NCBI GenBank assembly: GCA_964631295.1
Contig: CAZVXI010000028.1
Span: forward strand, 1-28,484
DNA from: CAZVXI01 sp964631295
GTDB lineage: Bacteria > Planctomycetota > Phycisphaerae > Phycisphaerales > SM1A02
DNA length: 28,484 nucleotides
Direction of reading: 5' to 3'
In this document: one piece after another, positions 17,544 to 25,739 of the stretch
Numbering within the stretch: the first letter of the stretch is position 1
Layout: each line of letters begins with the position of its first letter
The notes under the pieces: generated by a model
The model's input: the letters and a program-made list of their open reading frames with translations, nothing else
Told to the model about the DNA's origin: nothing
Databases searched by the model: none
Program-made: the position numbers and the translations under genes

Positions 17544-17637
17544 ACCTGCTTCATCGGCTGAGCATCGAGAAACACTGGCAAAGCGTATGATGCCGACTGA
17601 TCGGCCGCTCACCGGCGGTCCGATGGGCCTTGCAACC

Positions 17638-18387
17638 ATGATTGAACTTGGCGTCAACATCGATCACGTGGCGACTGTCCGGCAGGCTCGCCGCACCTAC
17701 GAACCAGACCCGGTGTGGGCAGCGGTCGAGGCGCATCTCGGCGGGGCCGACGGCATCACCGTCCACCTGCGCGAGGATCGAAGGCATATTCAGGATGTGG
17801 ACGTCCGTCGCCTCGCGGACCTTGTCCACGTGAAACTCAACCTGGAAATGGCGGCGACGGATGAAATGGTGGCGATCGCGTGTGACATCCGCCCGCAGAT
17901 GGCGATGCTCGTTCCGGAAGGCCGTCACGAAGTGACAACCGAGGGCGGGCTTGACGTGGCCGGCCGGGTGGCACAGATTCGCCCGCACGTGCAGCAACTC
18001 CGCGATGCCGGCCTCTCGGTGAGCGCCTTTATCGACGCTGAGGAGCCGCAGGTGCGGGCCGCAGCGGATTGCGGCTTCGAGGTGTGCGAGATTCACACCG
18101 GACCCTACGCACACGCGTTCTTTGAACAGGGCCGCGATGCCCAATCCCCTGCCGTGCTGCGCGAGGTCGAGAAGATCGCCCGGGCTGGCAGCCTCATCCG
18201 CGAGCTTGGCATGCGATTCAACGCCGGCCACGCACTGAACTACTTCAATGTCCAGCCCATTGCAGCACTTGAAGATATTCGTGAGCTGCACATCGGCCAC
18301 GCGATTGTGAGCCGATCCGTCTTCGTGGGAGTGCGCAATGCAGTCGCAGAGATGAAACGCCTCATGCGCGAGGCAGCTCAGCGTTGA
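17638..18387 (+). CDS. pdxJ: Pyridoxine 5'-phosphate synthase PdxJ
   Basis: Closes the pyridine ring in the DXP-dependent vitamin B6 pathway, from 1-deoxyxylulose 5-phosphate and 3-amino-2-oxopropyl phosphate (the PdxA product). The TIM-barrel protein of 249 residues is the normal size. Family landmarks: MIELGVNIDHVATVRQARR, TVHLREDRRHI (catalytic H43), VKLNLEMA (E70), VPEGRHEVTTEGGLD, CEIHTGPYA, GMRFNAGHALNYFNV (H198) and IGHAIVSRSVFVG. I chose the ATG at 17638 to match the family start; in-frame ATGs at 17587 and 17623 would add 17 or 5 residues, and no site has a good Shine-Dalgarno. No pdxA is present here. DapA follows 90 bases later. Confidence 0.95.
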   Translation: MIELGVNIDHVATVRQARRTYEPDPVWAAVEAHLGGADGITVHLREDRRHIQDVDVRRLADLVHVKLNLEMAATDEMVAIACDIRPQMAMLVPEGRHEVTTEGGLDVAGRVAQIRPHVQQLRDAGLSVSAFIDAEEPQVRAAADCGFEVCEIHTGPYAHAFFEQGRDAQSPAVLREVEKIARAGSLIRELGMRFNAGHALNYFNVQPIAALEDIRELHIGHAIVSRSVFVGVRNAVAEMKRLMREAAQR

Positions 18388-18477
18388 AGCGCTCCGCTTG
18401 CCGGTAGCAGCCGGGCGCTGCGCGTTGCCTGCCGGAGGCCGTATGATCGACCAGCCTCAGTTGAAGGACGAATCGCC

Positions 18478-19452
18478 ATGACGACCGAAGTCGACCTCAT
18501 CGCCCGCCTGCGTGGCGCGTTCACCGCCATCATCACGCCTTTCAAAGCGCCCGATGCGGCCGAGGTTGATTTCGATCGCCTGCGCGAGAATGTCCGCAAG
18601 CAGGGTGAAGCCGGCGTGACCGGCATCGTGCCGTGCGGGACGACTGGCGAGTCGCCCACACTCTCCGAGGAAGAACATCGCGCCGTCGTCGAGACAACAA
18701 TCGAAGCAGCGAGGCCGTCTGGCATGCTTGTGATTGCCGGTGCCGGCTCGAACAATACAAGCCATGCTGTGCATCTGCATCGTTTCGCGCATGCTGCTGG
18801 TGCTGATGCTGCCTTGCACGTTTCCCCCTATTACAACAAGCCGTCGCAGCGCGGGCTGTACGAACACTTCATGGCGATCGCTGATTCGTGCGGTCTGCCG
18901 ATCGTACTCTACAACATCCCGGGCAGAACGGGTGTTGCCATTGAAGTTGAGACAATGGAGCGGCTGGCTGAGCATCCCAATATCGTCGCTGTCAAGGAAG
19001 CGACCGGATCGCTGGCGAACGTCAACCACATCATCGAGCGGACAGGCCTGCTCGTGCTCAGTGGCGATGATCCATTGACACTGCCGATGTGCAGCGTTGG
19101 CGCGGTGGGTGTGATTTCCGTGATGTCCAACGTCGTCCCGCAGCGCGTCGCAGCAATGTGTGATGCCATCCAAAGGAGCGACTGGGATGGCGCACGCCGC
19201 ATTCACCATGAACTGCTGCCACTCGCGCGTGGCCTGCTCACGCTGGATACGAATCCGATCCCGGTCAAGGCCGCACTCGCGCATCAGAAAGCAGACACAG
19301 GCCTGATGCGCCTGCCACTCACATCGCCCAGCGACGAAGTCGGCGCCGCGATCGCCCGGCTGCTGCAGGAATATGCCCGGACTGCGGAAGATGCAGGCAC
19401 AAACGTGGAAATCAAACAACCAAAGATGGCGAGCCATGCCCGATCCACATGA
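18478..19452 (+). CDS. dapA: 4-hydroxy-tetrahydrodipicolinate synthase DapA
   Basis: Condenses pyruvate with aspartate semialdehyde at the first committed step of lysine and diaminopimelate synthesis. The barrel is complete. Catalytic residues are visible: the T55-T56 pair in CGTTGE, Y119 in SPYYNKPSQ, Y145 in LYNIPGRTG with R150, and Schiff-base lysine K173 in AVKEAT. The full triad with the GTTGE motif favours DapA over related aldolases such as N-acetylneuraminate lyase. At 324 residues it is about 30 longer than usual, because of an extra tail (TNVEIKQPKMASHARST) that overlaps the next gene by 17 bases. AGGA lies nine bases before the ATG. PdxJ is upstream on the same strand. Confidence 0.93.
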   Translation: MTTEVDLIARLRGAFTAIITPFKAPDAAEVDFDRLRENVRKQGEAGVTGIVPCGTTGESPTLSEEEHRAVVETTIEAARPSGMLVIAGAGSNNTSHAVHLHRFAHAAGADAALHVSPYYNKPSQRGLYEHFMAIADSCGLPIVLYNIPGRTGVAIEVETMERLAEHPNIVAVKEATGSLANVNHIIERTGLLVLSGDDPLTLPMCSVGAVGVISVMSNVVPQRVAAMCDAIQRSDWDGARRIHHELLPLARGLLTLDTNPIPVKAALAHQKADTGLMRLPLTSPSDEVGAAIARLLQEYARTAEDAGTNVEIKQPKMASHARST

Positions 19453-19987
19453 TGTCCGCATACTGCCGTACCGAATCGCCGTGTTGTGCTACCTCTACGA
19501 TGAGAAGGGCCGTGTTCTGATGTTGCACCGCGCGAAGGATCCCAATCGCGGGATGTATTCGCCCATCGGCGGCAAACTGGAAGCGGAACTCGGCGAATCG
19601 CCACACGACTGCGCTGTGCGCGAGATATTCGAGGAAGCCGGCATCGAAGTCGACAACGATGAAGTGCGACTGACCGGCATCGTCTCGGAAGCTGCATACG
19701 AAGGGCAGACACACTGGCTGATCTTCCTGTTCGAAGTCACCCGGCCGATCGATCATGCGGAGATCGCTGCGATGGACTTCGATGAGGGATCACTCGAATG
19801 GATCGAAGCGGAGCGCGTAAACCTGTTGCAGATCCCCGACACCGACCGCGAGGTGATGTGGCCACTCGTGCGCGAACATCGCGGCGGTTTCTTCCAGGTG
19901 CACATCGACTGCCGCGCCAAGCCGTTCACGTGGCGCATCAATGAATCGGTGCCCGTGGGACACACGGACAAGACCGCGCCGGCATAA
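19436..19987 (+). CDS. Nudix hydrolase with lengthened Nudix box
   Basis: A hydrolase of 183 residues for a nucleoside diphosphate linked to another group; the substrate is unknown. The Nudix region is GGKLEAELGESPHDCAVREIFEEAGI: G45-G46, E54, R62-E63 and E66-E67 supply the metal-binding helix. Compared with the standard G-x5-E-x7-REUxEExGU spacing, the first interval has two extra residues. The C-terminal half ends in FQVHIDCRAKPFTWRINES, resembling 8-oxo-dGTP/RNA-type planctomycete homologues. I chose the ATG at 19436, where the domain begins; it overlaps dapA by 17 bases, so translation is probably coupled. It converges on the next gene with 33 bases between. Confidence 0.87.
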   Translation: MPDPHDVRILPYRIAVLCYLYDEKGRVLMLHRAKDPNRGMYSPIGGKLEAELGESPHDCAVREIFEEAGIEVDNDEVRLTGIVSEAAYEGQTHWLIFLFEVTRPIDHAEIAAMDFDEGSLEWIEAERVNLLQIPDTDREVMWPLVREHRGGFFQVHIDCRAKPFTWRINESVPVGHTDKTAPA

Positions 19988-20020
19988 CTGCGCGCCCGAA
20001 GCCCAAGCCACTCCCCCGAC

Positions 20021-21256
20021 TCAAGTGCCAGGCCCGGTTCGCGCCAGAAATGTCCGCAGTTCATATGCAAGCCAGCGCAGTTCATCGTCATCGCGCTGTG
20101 AAAGCAGGCCGTACTTTCCGCTGGATTTACTGTGAATCTGCAGTTCGAGCACCGGTACGTCGTTGACTTCCATCCCGCTCGGGCCGGCCTGGATGTCGGC
20201 GATATCGTTCAGATCAAACTCGCGCTGCTTGATGCCGAAGATGCCTTTTCGAGAGATCAGCAGCGTACCGGCGACGACATCAATGTAGGCACGCCGGCGT
20301 CCCATGTTGATCGCCCCCAAAAGCATGGCGATACCGATCGCCCAGAACGGCAGGACGAACAGCGCAACGAGACGGTCGGTTCCGCCCCGCGACCACCATG
20401 CCGGGATCCAGACGATCGAAAACACCGTGATGAACCCGAGCCAGAGAAGAGAGAACACGAACAAGCCCTTGCTGCCTTTGCGCAGACCAGTCGGCGGTAC
20501 AAAGATATTCAGTTCGTCGCCGTTGTGTTCGATGCTGATGTTCGCCCCTGCCGGCCGACGGACGGGCTGTTCAGTGTCATCGCCAGTCGCGACACCTGCG
20601 CGTTGCCGCATGATGCTCGGCACATCGAGAGTGACTGCATCTTCATCGAGGTCGAGTTCCTCGCGCAGTGAACCGGTGAGTTCGCGCAACAGATCGAGCG
20701 GATACGCGGCGCCGATGAGCAGCGGCCTGCCTGCTTCGCCACTCGCGATGATGGCATACTGAGGCCCGAATGACGCAGGCCCGACTGGCTCCCGCCCCCG
20801 GCTGCGTCGACTCAGCTCGATCGCGAGTTTGTGGATGTCACTCGCTTTGCGTTTGAAAGTCTTGCGCAGTGGGCCGACGCGTTCGACGACGCGCAGTTGA
20901 TCGCTGGTGATCTCAACTTCACATCGCGACCAGCCAGCCAGCATGCCAAGTCCCGCGATGAAGATTCCGAGCCCTGTCAGCAGCGGCAGCAGCCCGGCGG
21001 CAGCGAACACATAAGTGAAAATCGTGAATCCGGCAGGCCGGTTGCCGGCACCCGATCCGAAGCCGAGCGACACGATGATCCAGAATACAGCAAAGCCGAT
21101 GAAGAACACTGAGGATGCCATCATGCACCCGCCACCGATCCGCATCACCCTGCCCTGTCGTGTCGGCAGGATGAAGCGCGTGCCGTTCGCCAGCATTTCC
21201 GTCCGGATCGATCGCTCGGACGGATGGTACTCGATTGGAAGCGGCGCCTGGTCCAT
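20021..21256 (-). CDS. Membrane protein with two copies of a helix-pair/PH-like module
   Basis: I cannot assign a named family. The 411 residues appear to hold an internal duplication. Module one has two membrane helices (about 42-64 and 82-108), then a soluble beta-rich domain (111-205: CEVEITSDQLRVVERVG...). Module two has two helices (about 264-286 and 297-316), then a soluble domain (321-405: AYIDVVAGTLLISRKGIFGIKQREFDLNDIADIQAG...). The pattern of a hairpin membrane anchor followed by strand-turn-strand and LxxIxxI is typical of bacterial PH-like domains. Linkers are acidic (LDLDEDAVTLD). It may be a membrane-stress or scaffold protein, but no function is shown. No Shine-Dalgarno is seen at the ATG. 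It lies 91 bases after the DUF1080 gene. Confidence 0.75.
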   Translation of the reverse strand: MDQAPLPIEYHPSERSIRTEMLANGTRFILPTRQGRVMRIGGGCMMASSVFFIGFAVFWIIVSLGFGSGAGNRPAGFTIFTYVFAAAGLLPLLTGLGIFIAGLGMLAGWSRCEVEITSDQLRVVERVGPLRKTFKRKASDIHKLAIELSRRSRGREPVGPASFGPQYAIIASGEAGRPLLIGAAYPLDLLRELTGSLREELDLDEDAVTLDVPSIMRQRAGVATGDDTEQPVRRPAGANISIEHNGDELNIFVPPTGLRKGSKGLFVFSLLWLGFITVFSIVWIPAWWSRGGTDRLVALFVLPFWAIGIAMLLGAINMGRRRAYIDVVAGTLLISRKGIFGIKQREFDLNDIADIQAGPSGMEVNDVPVLELQIHSKSSGKYGLLSQRDDDELRWLAYELRTFLARTGPGT

Positions 21257-21347
21257 CTCGCGGAGATTGGAATCGGTGGACGGTCAGCCGTCAAGTGAGC
21301 GGTCACCCGCCGAGGCACGCGGCAGGCTTTGTGCGCGCGAGGATCGG

Positions 21348-22691
21348 TCAGTCGAGTGTCTTTATGCGGATGTTGCGGTACGCAACTGCATCATTGTGCC
21401 CTGCGAACCCGAAATGACCCTCTGTGCGATCACGTCCGGTATGAGAATCGCGCCCGTGCATGAAGTCGGTCACATCGTTGAGATCAGCATCGAGAATCAC
21501 GGTGCCGTTGAGTTCGACCGTGATCTGCGCGTCACGCACCGTTACACGCTGGTGATTCCATGTACCGACCGGGCGCTGATACCCGCGATGAGCTGCGACC
21601 TGTCCGTACGCAGATCCGTGATATTGCCGCGGATCAAGTGATGCGTATTTGAGCGAGGTGTTGTCGAGCACCTGCAGTTCACACATGCCGGCATACGCAG
21701 GATTGCCATTGCCGGGATAGCGGATCGCCAGCCCGTTGTTGCCGGCACGCGGGAGCTTGATGTCGAGTTGCACTGAGAAGTTGCCGTAAGCCTTGTTTGT
21801 GTACAAGACGCCGCCGCGACCGGGCCTGCACATGAGCGCGCCATCGCGCACAACGTAATCGTCGACGGCACCCTGCCAGCCGGTGAAGTCTCGGCCGTTG
21901 AAGATGGGTTTATATTCCGCAACAATGCCGCCGGTGGAGCGTGTCGGCCCGCCCTGTCGCAACAGGTCGTTTGCCTCCTCTGGTTCAATCTCGCGGATGA
22001 AGATGTTGCGCCAGCGGATTTCGCCGCCATGCGTCTGTAGCTGGATCGGTCCCTTTGCCGGGATTGGCAAAGCGCGATCGTAATAGTTGTGCATGCGCGC
22101 GTGTTCGACGACGAGTGTGTCGTTGAGCCACACAGTGACCCGTTCGCCGAGCATGATGATGCGCACCGCGTTCCATTCGCCGAACGGCTTATCTGCATGT
22201 GCGAGTGGATCCTTGCCGGGCGAGCCGGGCGTGTTGTTCCACAATCCGCCGGAGCCCTTGTCAGCGCCGATGTTCCACTTGCCGCCGGCTTCGGTGGTAT
22301 CCCATATCTGCACCTGAGGGCAGCCGCGCAGGTAGATGCCACTGTCGGCACCGGCCACGGTCTTGTATTCGAGGCGCAGTTCGAAGTCGCCGAAGTTCTC
22401 GCGCGTGGTGAGGTAAAGCCCCTGGCCGTCGTTGACGAGTTCACCGTTCTCGGCGGACCAGTGCGCGCGGATATTCTCCATGCTCGCGAGTCGTTTCGCT
22501 TCAAGTTGCTCAGCAGGCAGCGCGAGATAGCTGCGCGGGTCTTCGGTTTCCGCCCCCCACCAGCCGTTAAGATCGCGCCCGTTGAACAGCGCTGTGTAGC
22601 CGTCCGGCGGCTCGACATCCTGCGCCACAACGTGCGGCGTAGCCAGCAGCACAAGACATGCGAACAGCGCTGTACTCAGTCGAGGGATCAT
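21348..22691 (-). CDS. Secreted protein with two DUF1080 (3-keto-disaccharide hydrolase-like) domains
   Basis: A secreted protein of 447 residues: signal peptide (MIPRLSTALFACLVLLATPHVVAQ), then two DUF1080 jelly-rolls, about 30-235 and 259-447. Both begin with the family mark: TALFNGRDLNGWWG and KPIFNGRDFTGWQG. Domain one keeps the usual core (ENFGDFELRLEYK...DSGIYLRG, VQIWD, WN.VRI). Domain two is more divergent (NFSVQLDIKLPRAGNNGLAIRYPG). DUF1080 domains bind or cleave carbohydrates, and some act on 3-keto-sugars. I chose the ATG at 22691 because it starts the signal peptide and GGAAGA lies ten bases upstream. An ATG at 22721 overlapping the nuoG stop is also possible. It follows nuoG closely on the same strand. 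Confidence 0.88.
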   Translation of the reverse strand: MIPRLSTALFACLVLLATPHVVAQDVEPPDGYTALFNGRDLNGWWGAETEDPRSYLALPAEQLEAKRLASMENIRAHWSAENGELVNDGQGLYLTTRENFGDFELRLEYKTVAGADSGIYLRGCPQVQIWDTTEAGGKWNIGADKGSGGLWNNTPGSPGKDPLAHADKPFGEWNAVRIIMLGERVTVWLNDTLVVEHARMHNYYDRALPIPAKGPIQLQTHGGEIRWRNIFIREIEPEEANDLLRQGGPTRSTGGIVAEYKPIFNGRDFTGWQGAVDDYVVRDGALMCRPGRGGVLYTNKAYGNFSVQLDIKLPRAGNNGLAIRYPGNGNPAYAGMCELQVLDNTSLKYASLDPRQYHGSAYGQVAAHRGYQRPVGTWNHQRVTVRDAQITVELNGTVILDADLNDVTDFMHGRDSHTGRDRTEGHFGFAGHNDAVAYRNIRIKTLD

Positions 22692-22720
22692 GGGCGATGT
22701 CTTCCGGTGTTCATTAAACA

Positions 22721-24367
22721 TCACAGCTCGACGAGTTGCATGTCGCTCTCGACGGGTTCCTCGCCGGCCGGCATGTGGACTTCATTCGTGAAGATGGCCA
22801 GTTCGTGATCCGCCGCCATGCGCATCCGCACGTTCGCTGCATTGAATCGTTCGGGCTCGGCATTGTCGGTGAGTATCGCCAGCATGTCGAGTGCAATCTG
22901 AGCTTCGCTCTTGCAGTAATCGATCGGCTCGATGGCGCGCTCGAACGCCTGCAGGCGGTTGTTGATGTTCTCGAAGGTGCCGGATTTCTCCATCCATGTC
23001 GCGCCGGGAATCACGACATCGGCGCTGTTGGCGAGCTTGTTTGCGAGGGTATCGATCAGGATCACGGCCCGGCCATCGACGGCCTTCTCGAGCTGCGGCG
23101 TGATCCAGTCGCTCGGATAGTTGCCGGTGAGCAGCACCGTTTCGATGGTCTTGCTGCGCGCGACTTTCTTGAGCAGTTCGTCAGCATCATGGACTTCGCC
23201 GAAGATCGCTTCAAGCACACGCCGCACGCCGCGCGCGTTGGGGGCCTTCTCGGCGTACATCGTGAATCCATCGCGGAAGGTTTTGTCTTCGCCATCGACG
23301 GGCACCGGCCCGATGCCGACCACGACATCGTCTGCGAGCTGCTTGATCAGGGTCCCGAGGATATACGCATCTTCGCAGCTCAGCATCGGGCTGATCATCA
23401 AGGCGGACTTTTTCGATTCGCTGAGTAACTCGCCTGCCCGTGCGTATGCAGCTTCGTAGGCGAGCGGAGCTTCAACTTCATCGAACGGGTCTTCGCCCTT
23501 GACGCTTGGCATGGTGATGCGATGCTCGCTGTGAACGAACTTCCACCCGTAGCGCAGCTCATCGGTGATCCAGTAACGGTTCACGTCCAGATTCACACGC
23601 GGCTTGATGCGGTACACCACGCCCTTGTTGTGCTCGACAGAGATGTTGTCGCCGGAGCACGTGAGCCCGTCGATTGAGGGCGTACTCGTGAGGTACCACA
23701 CGCGCTGCTGGAAGAGGAAGTCGTCATCAAGCAGAGCGCCAACCGGGCAGATGTCGATGACGTTGCCTGACAGTTCGTTGTCGAGCGCGACGCCGGGGAA
23801 GACATCGATCTGCTCATACGCGCCCCGACCGTCGACGATGAGTTCGCCCGTGCCGGTGACTTCGCGTGTGAAGCGCACGCAGCGCGTGCACATGATGCAT
23901 CGGTCGGAGTAAAGCAGCACATGCTTGCCGAGCTTCTTCTTTGGCTGCTTGATCTTCTGTTCCTGGAAGCGCGCCTGGCCCCGGCCGTACTGATAGGAGT
24001 AATCCTGCAGGTGGCACTCGCCTGCCTGATCGCACACCGCGCAGTCGACGGGGTGGTTGATGAGCAGGTACTCCATCACAGACTTCTGGTTGGCGATGGC
24101 TTTCGGGCTGTTGATGTGCACGATCTGCCCATCGCCCGCGGGAGTCTGACAGGTGGGCATGAGCTTGGGCAGCGGTTCGAGCTTGCCATCGTTGCGCGGG
24201 TTCGGCGCCCAGACTTCGGCGAGACAGATGCGGCAGTTGGCCACGACCGAAAGCGACGGGTGATAGCAGTAATGCGGGATCTCGATTTCGTGGTCGAGGG
24301 CGACCTGGAGGATGAGCTGGCCGTCCTCGAACTCGCATTGCCTGCCGTTGATCGTGATCGTGCCCAT
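22721..24367 (-). CDS. nuoG: NADH-quinone oxidoreductase subunit G-like protein
   Basis: The electron-entry iron-sulfur subunit of complex I, passing electrons from NuoF towards NuoI. The N-terminal third has all standard cluster ligands: [2Fe-2S] C34, C45, C48 and C73; the His-ligated [4Fe-4S] H105, C109, C112 and C118; and [4Fe-4S] C157, C160, C163 and C207. The extra N7 cluster of E. coli-type NuoG is absent, since the site has only C237. The molybdopterin-like C-terminal part is short (548 residues against roughly 900 in E. coli) and lacks obvious cofactor motifs, as in short-form NuoG. No nuoE, F, H or I gene is adjacent. No clear RBS precedes the ATG. It is divergent from holA across 126 bases. 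Confidence 0.92.
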   Translation of the reverse strand: MGTITINGRQCEFEDGQLILQVALDHEIEIPHYCYHPSLSVVANCRICLAEVWAPNPRNDGKLEPLPKLMPTCQTPAGDGQIVHINSPKAIANQKSVMEYLLINHPVDCAVCDQAGECHLQDYSYQYGRGQARFQEQKIKQPKKKLGKHVLLYSDRCIMCTRCVRFTREVTGTGELIVDGRGAYEQIDVFPGVALDNELSGNVIDICPVGALLDDDFLFQQRVWYLTSTPSIDGLTCSGDNISVEHNKGVVYRIKPRVNLDVNRYWITDELRYGWKFVHSEHRITMPSVKGEDPFDEVEAPLAYEAAYARAGELLSESKKSALMISPMLSCEDAYILGTLIKQLADDVVVGIGPVPVDGEDKTFRDGFTMYAEKAPNARGVRRVLEAIFGEVHDADELLKKVARSKTIETVLLTGNYPSDWITPQLEKAVDGRAVILIDTLANKLANSADVVIPGATWMEKSGTFENINNRLQAFERAIEPIDYCKSEAQIALDMLAILTDNAEPERFNAANVRMRMAADHELAIFTNEVHMPAGEEPVESDMQLVEL

Positions 24368-24493
24368 GGGTGTTGCTTGCTGCCTGCTGTCGAGTGCCGA
24401 CGCGATGGACGCTGCGGCACGTGGGTTTCTGAGTCAAATCGACCGCCATTGATCGATTCCGGTGTTTGTGAATCGTATCACCAACTCTGCCCG

Positions 24494-25633
24494 ATGGCCG
24501 CCCATTTCGAGCGACTCCGTCGGATCGACGGTACCATCGCTTCGGTGGCCAAGCGAGGTTCGAAAACGAGCAGGAAGTCCGTCACGCTGGATGCGTCGAT
24601 GCGGATCGTTGTCCTCAAGGGTCGCGAGCAGTTTCAACGGCTCCGCTACACCCAGGACCTGCGCGAGATGCTGGAAGAGCAGTTTGGCGGCGTCGAGGTG
24701 TTCGAGTTCGACGGCCGGACTGTGGATCTTGCTACCGTGCTCGACGAACTTCGCAGCTACGGGCTCATGCAGCAACACAAACTCGTGATTCTCGATCATG
24801 CAGACGCCTTCATCACGCCCGGCGGCAGCGGCGATGGTGATAGCGACGACGACAAGGACGAGGATGATGCTGGCAGCGGCAAGCGAGCTTCGCGCAGGCC
24901 GGCGATGGAGGCCTATGCAGAGAACCCTGTCCCCGATGCGACCCTGCTGCTGCGGGCAGAAACCTGGCGGCCGGGCAATCTCGATAAGAAGATCAGAAAG
25001 GCCGGCGGCGCGATCCTCGACTGCAAGGAAGTTGATGCGCCCATGGCTGTCAAGTGGTGCATCAATCGCTGCGTGAAACAGCACGAAGCCGAGATTGATC
25101 GGCCCACAGCGAGCATGCTCGTTGAGCGGCTTGGCCCGCAACTCGACAGACTCGACCAGGAACTCAAAAAGCTCGCCACGTTCGTCGGCCCCGGCGGGCA
25201 GATTACCCAGCGAACGGTCATGGAGATGACCGGCCTGTCGCGTGACGAGGCCGGCTGGATGATCCAGGAAGCGGTCCTCACAGGAAACCCGGGATATGCG
25301 GCGTCGAAGCTTGGGGAGTTGCTGGATGTTTCGCGCGTGGCGTACGAGCCGCTCGCATGGTCACTCATGGATCTCACGCGCAAAATGCACGCTGCATCGG
25401 CCATGCTCAAGCAGGGAATGCCGCCGGGCGTCATCAACAAAGAACTGCGGCTGTGGGGACGATCGGGCGATTTGCTCACGCGGGCCGCCCGTGGAACCGC
25501 CCCGCCAACCTGTGCGCGATTATTCGAGCAGGCGGTGCGCGGCGATCAGTACGTGAAGTCCGGCAGGGGAGATATTCGCCGAAGTCTTGAAGCCACAACC
25601 ATACTGCTGGCCGATACGATGATTGCCGACTGA
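24494..25633 (+). CDS. holA: DNA polymerase III delta subunit HolA
   Basis: The clamp-loader subunit that opens the beta clamp. The protein is 379 residues. After a basic 35-residue leader comes the nucleotide-fold-like N-domain (VVLKGREQFQRLRYTQDLREML, then VEVFEFDGRTVDLATVLDELRSYGLMQQHKLVILDHADAF), then AAA+-like and collar regions with DKKIRKAGGAILDCKEV, LGPQLDRLDQELKKLATF and ALLTGNPGYA-type helices, ending in RRSLEATTILLADTMIAD. A low-complexity acidic insert (GDGDSDDDKDEDD, about 112-125) splits the N-domain and is not usual. I chose the ATG at 24494 by family length; M36 (24599) is an alternative start. No RBS is evident. The frame extends far upstream, antisense to nuoG, but that part is not coding. 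Confidence 0.88.
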   Translation: MAAHFERLRRIDGTIASVAKRGSKTSRKSVTLDASMRIVVLKGREQFQRLRYTQDLREMLEEQFGGVEVFEFDGRTVDLATVLDELRSYGLMQQHKLVILDHADAFITPGGSGDGDSDDDKDEDDAGSGKRASRRPAMEAYAENPVPDATLLLRAETWRPGNLDKKIRKAGGAILDCKEVDAPMAVKWCINRCVKQHEAEIDRPTASMLVERLGPQLDRLDQELKKLATFVGPGGQITQRTVMEMTGLSRDEAGWMIQEAVLTGNPGYAASKLGELLDVSRVAYEPLAWSLMDLTRKMHAASAMLKQGMPPGVINKELRLWGRSGDLLTRAARGTAPPTCARLFEQAVRGDQYVKSGRGDIRRSLEATTILLADTMIAD

Positions 25634-25739
25634 CCGAATCGGCCGATTTCGCCGAACCATGGCGAAAACCGCTCGACACCTCGGCAGCCGTCAAGGATGG
25701 ACGGCGATCTGAAGAAGTGCAAGGAGGCACGCACGCGCC

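Noticed and set aside
18457..19461. Minus-strand open frame of 334 codons opposite dapA
   Set aside because: DapA carries all catalytic residues on the plus strand; this frame is Cys/His/Arg-rich noise.
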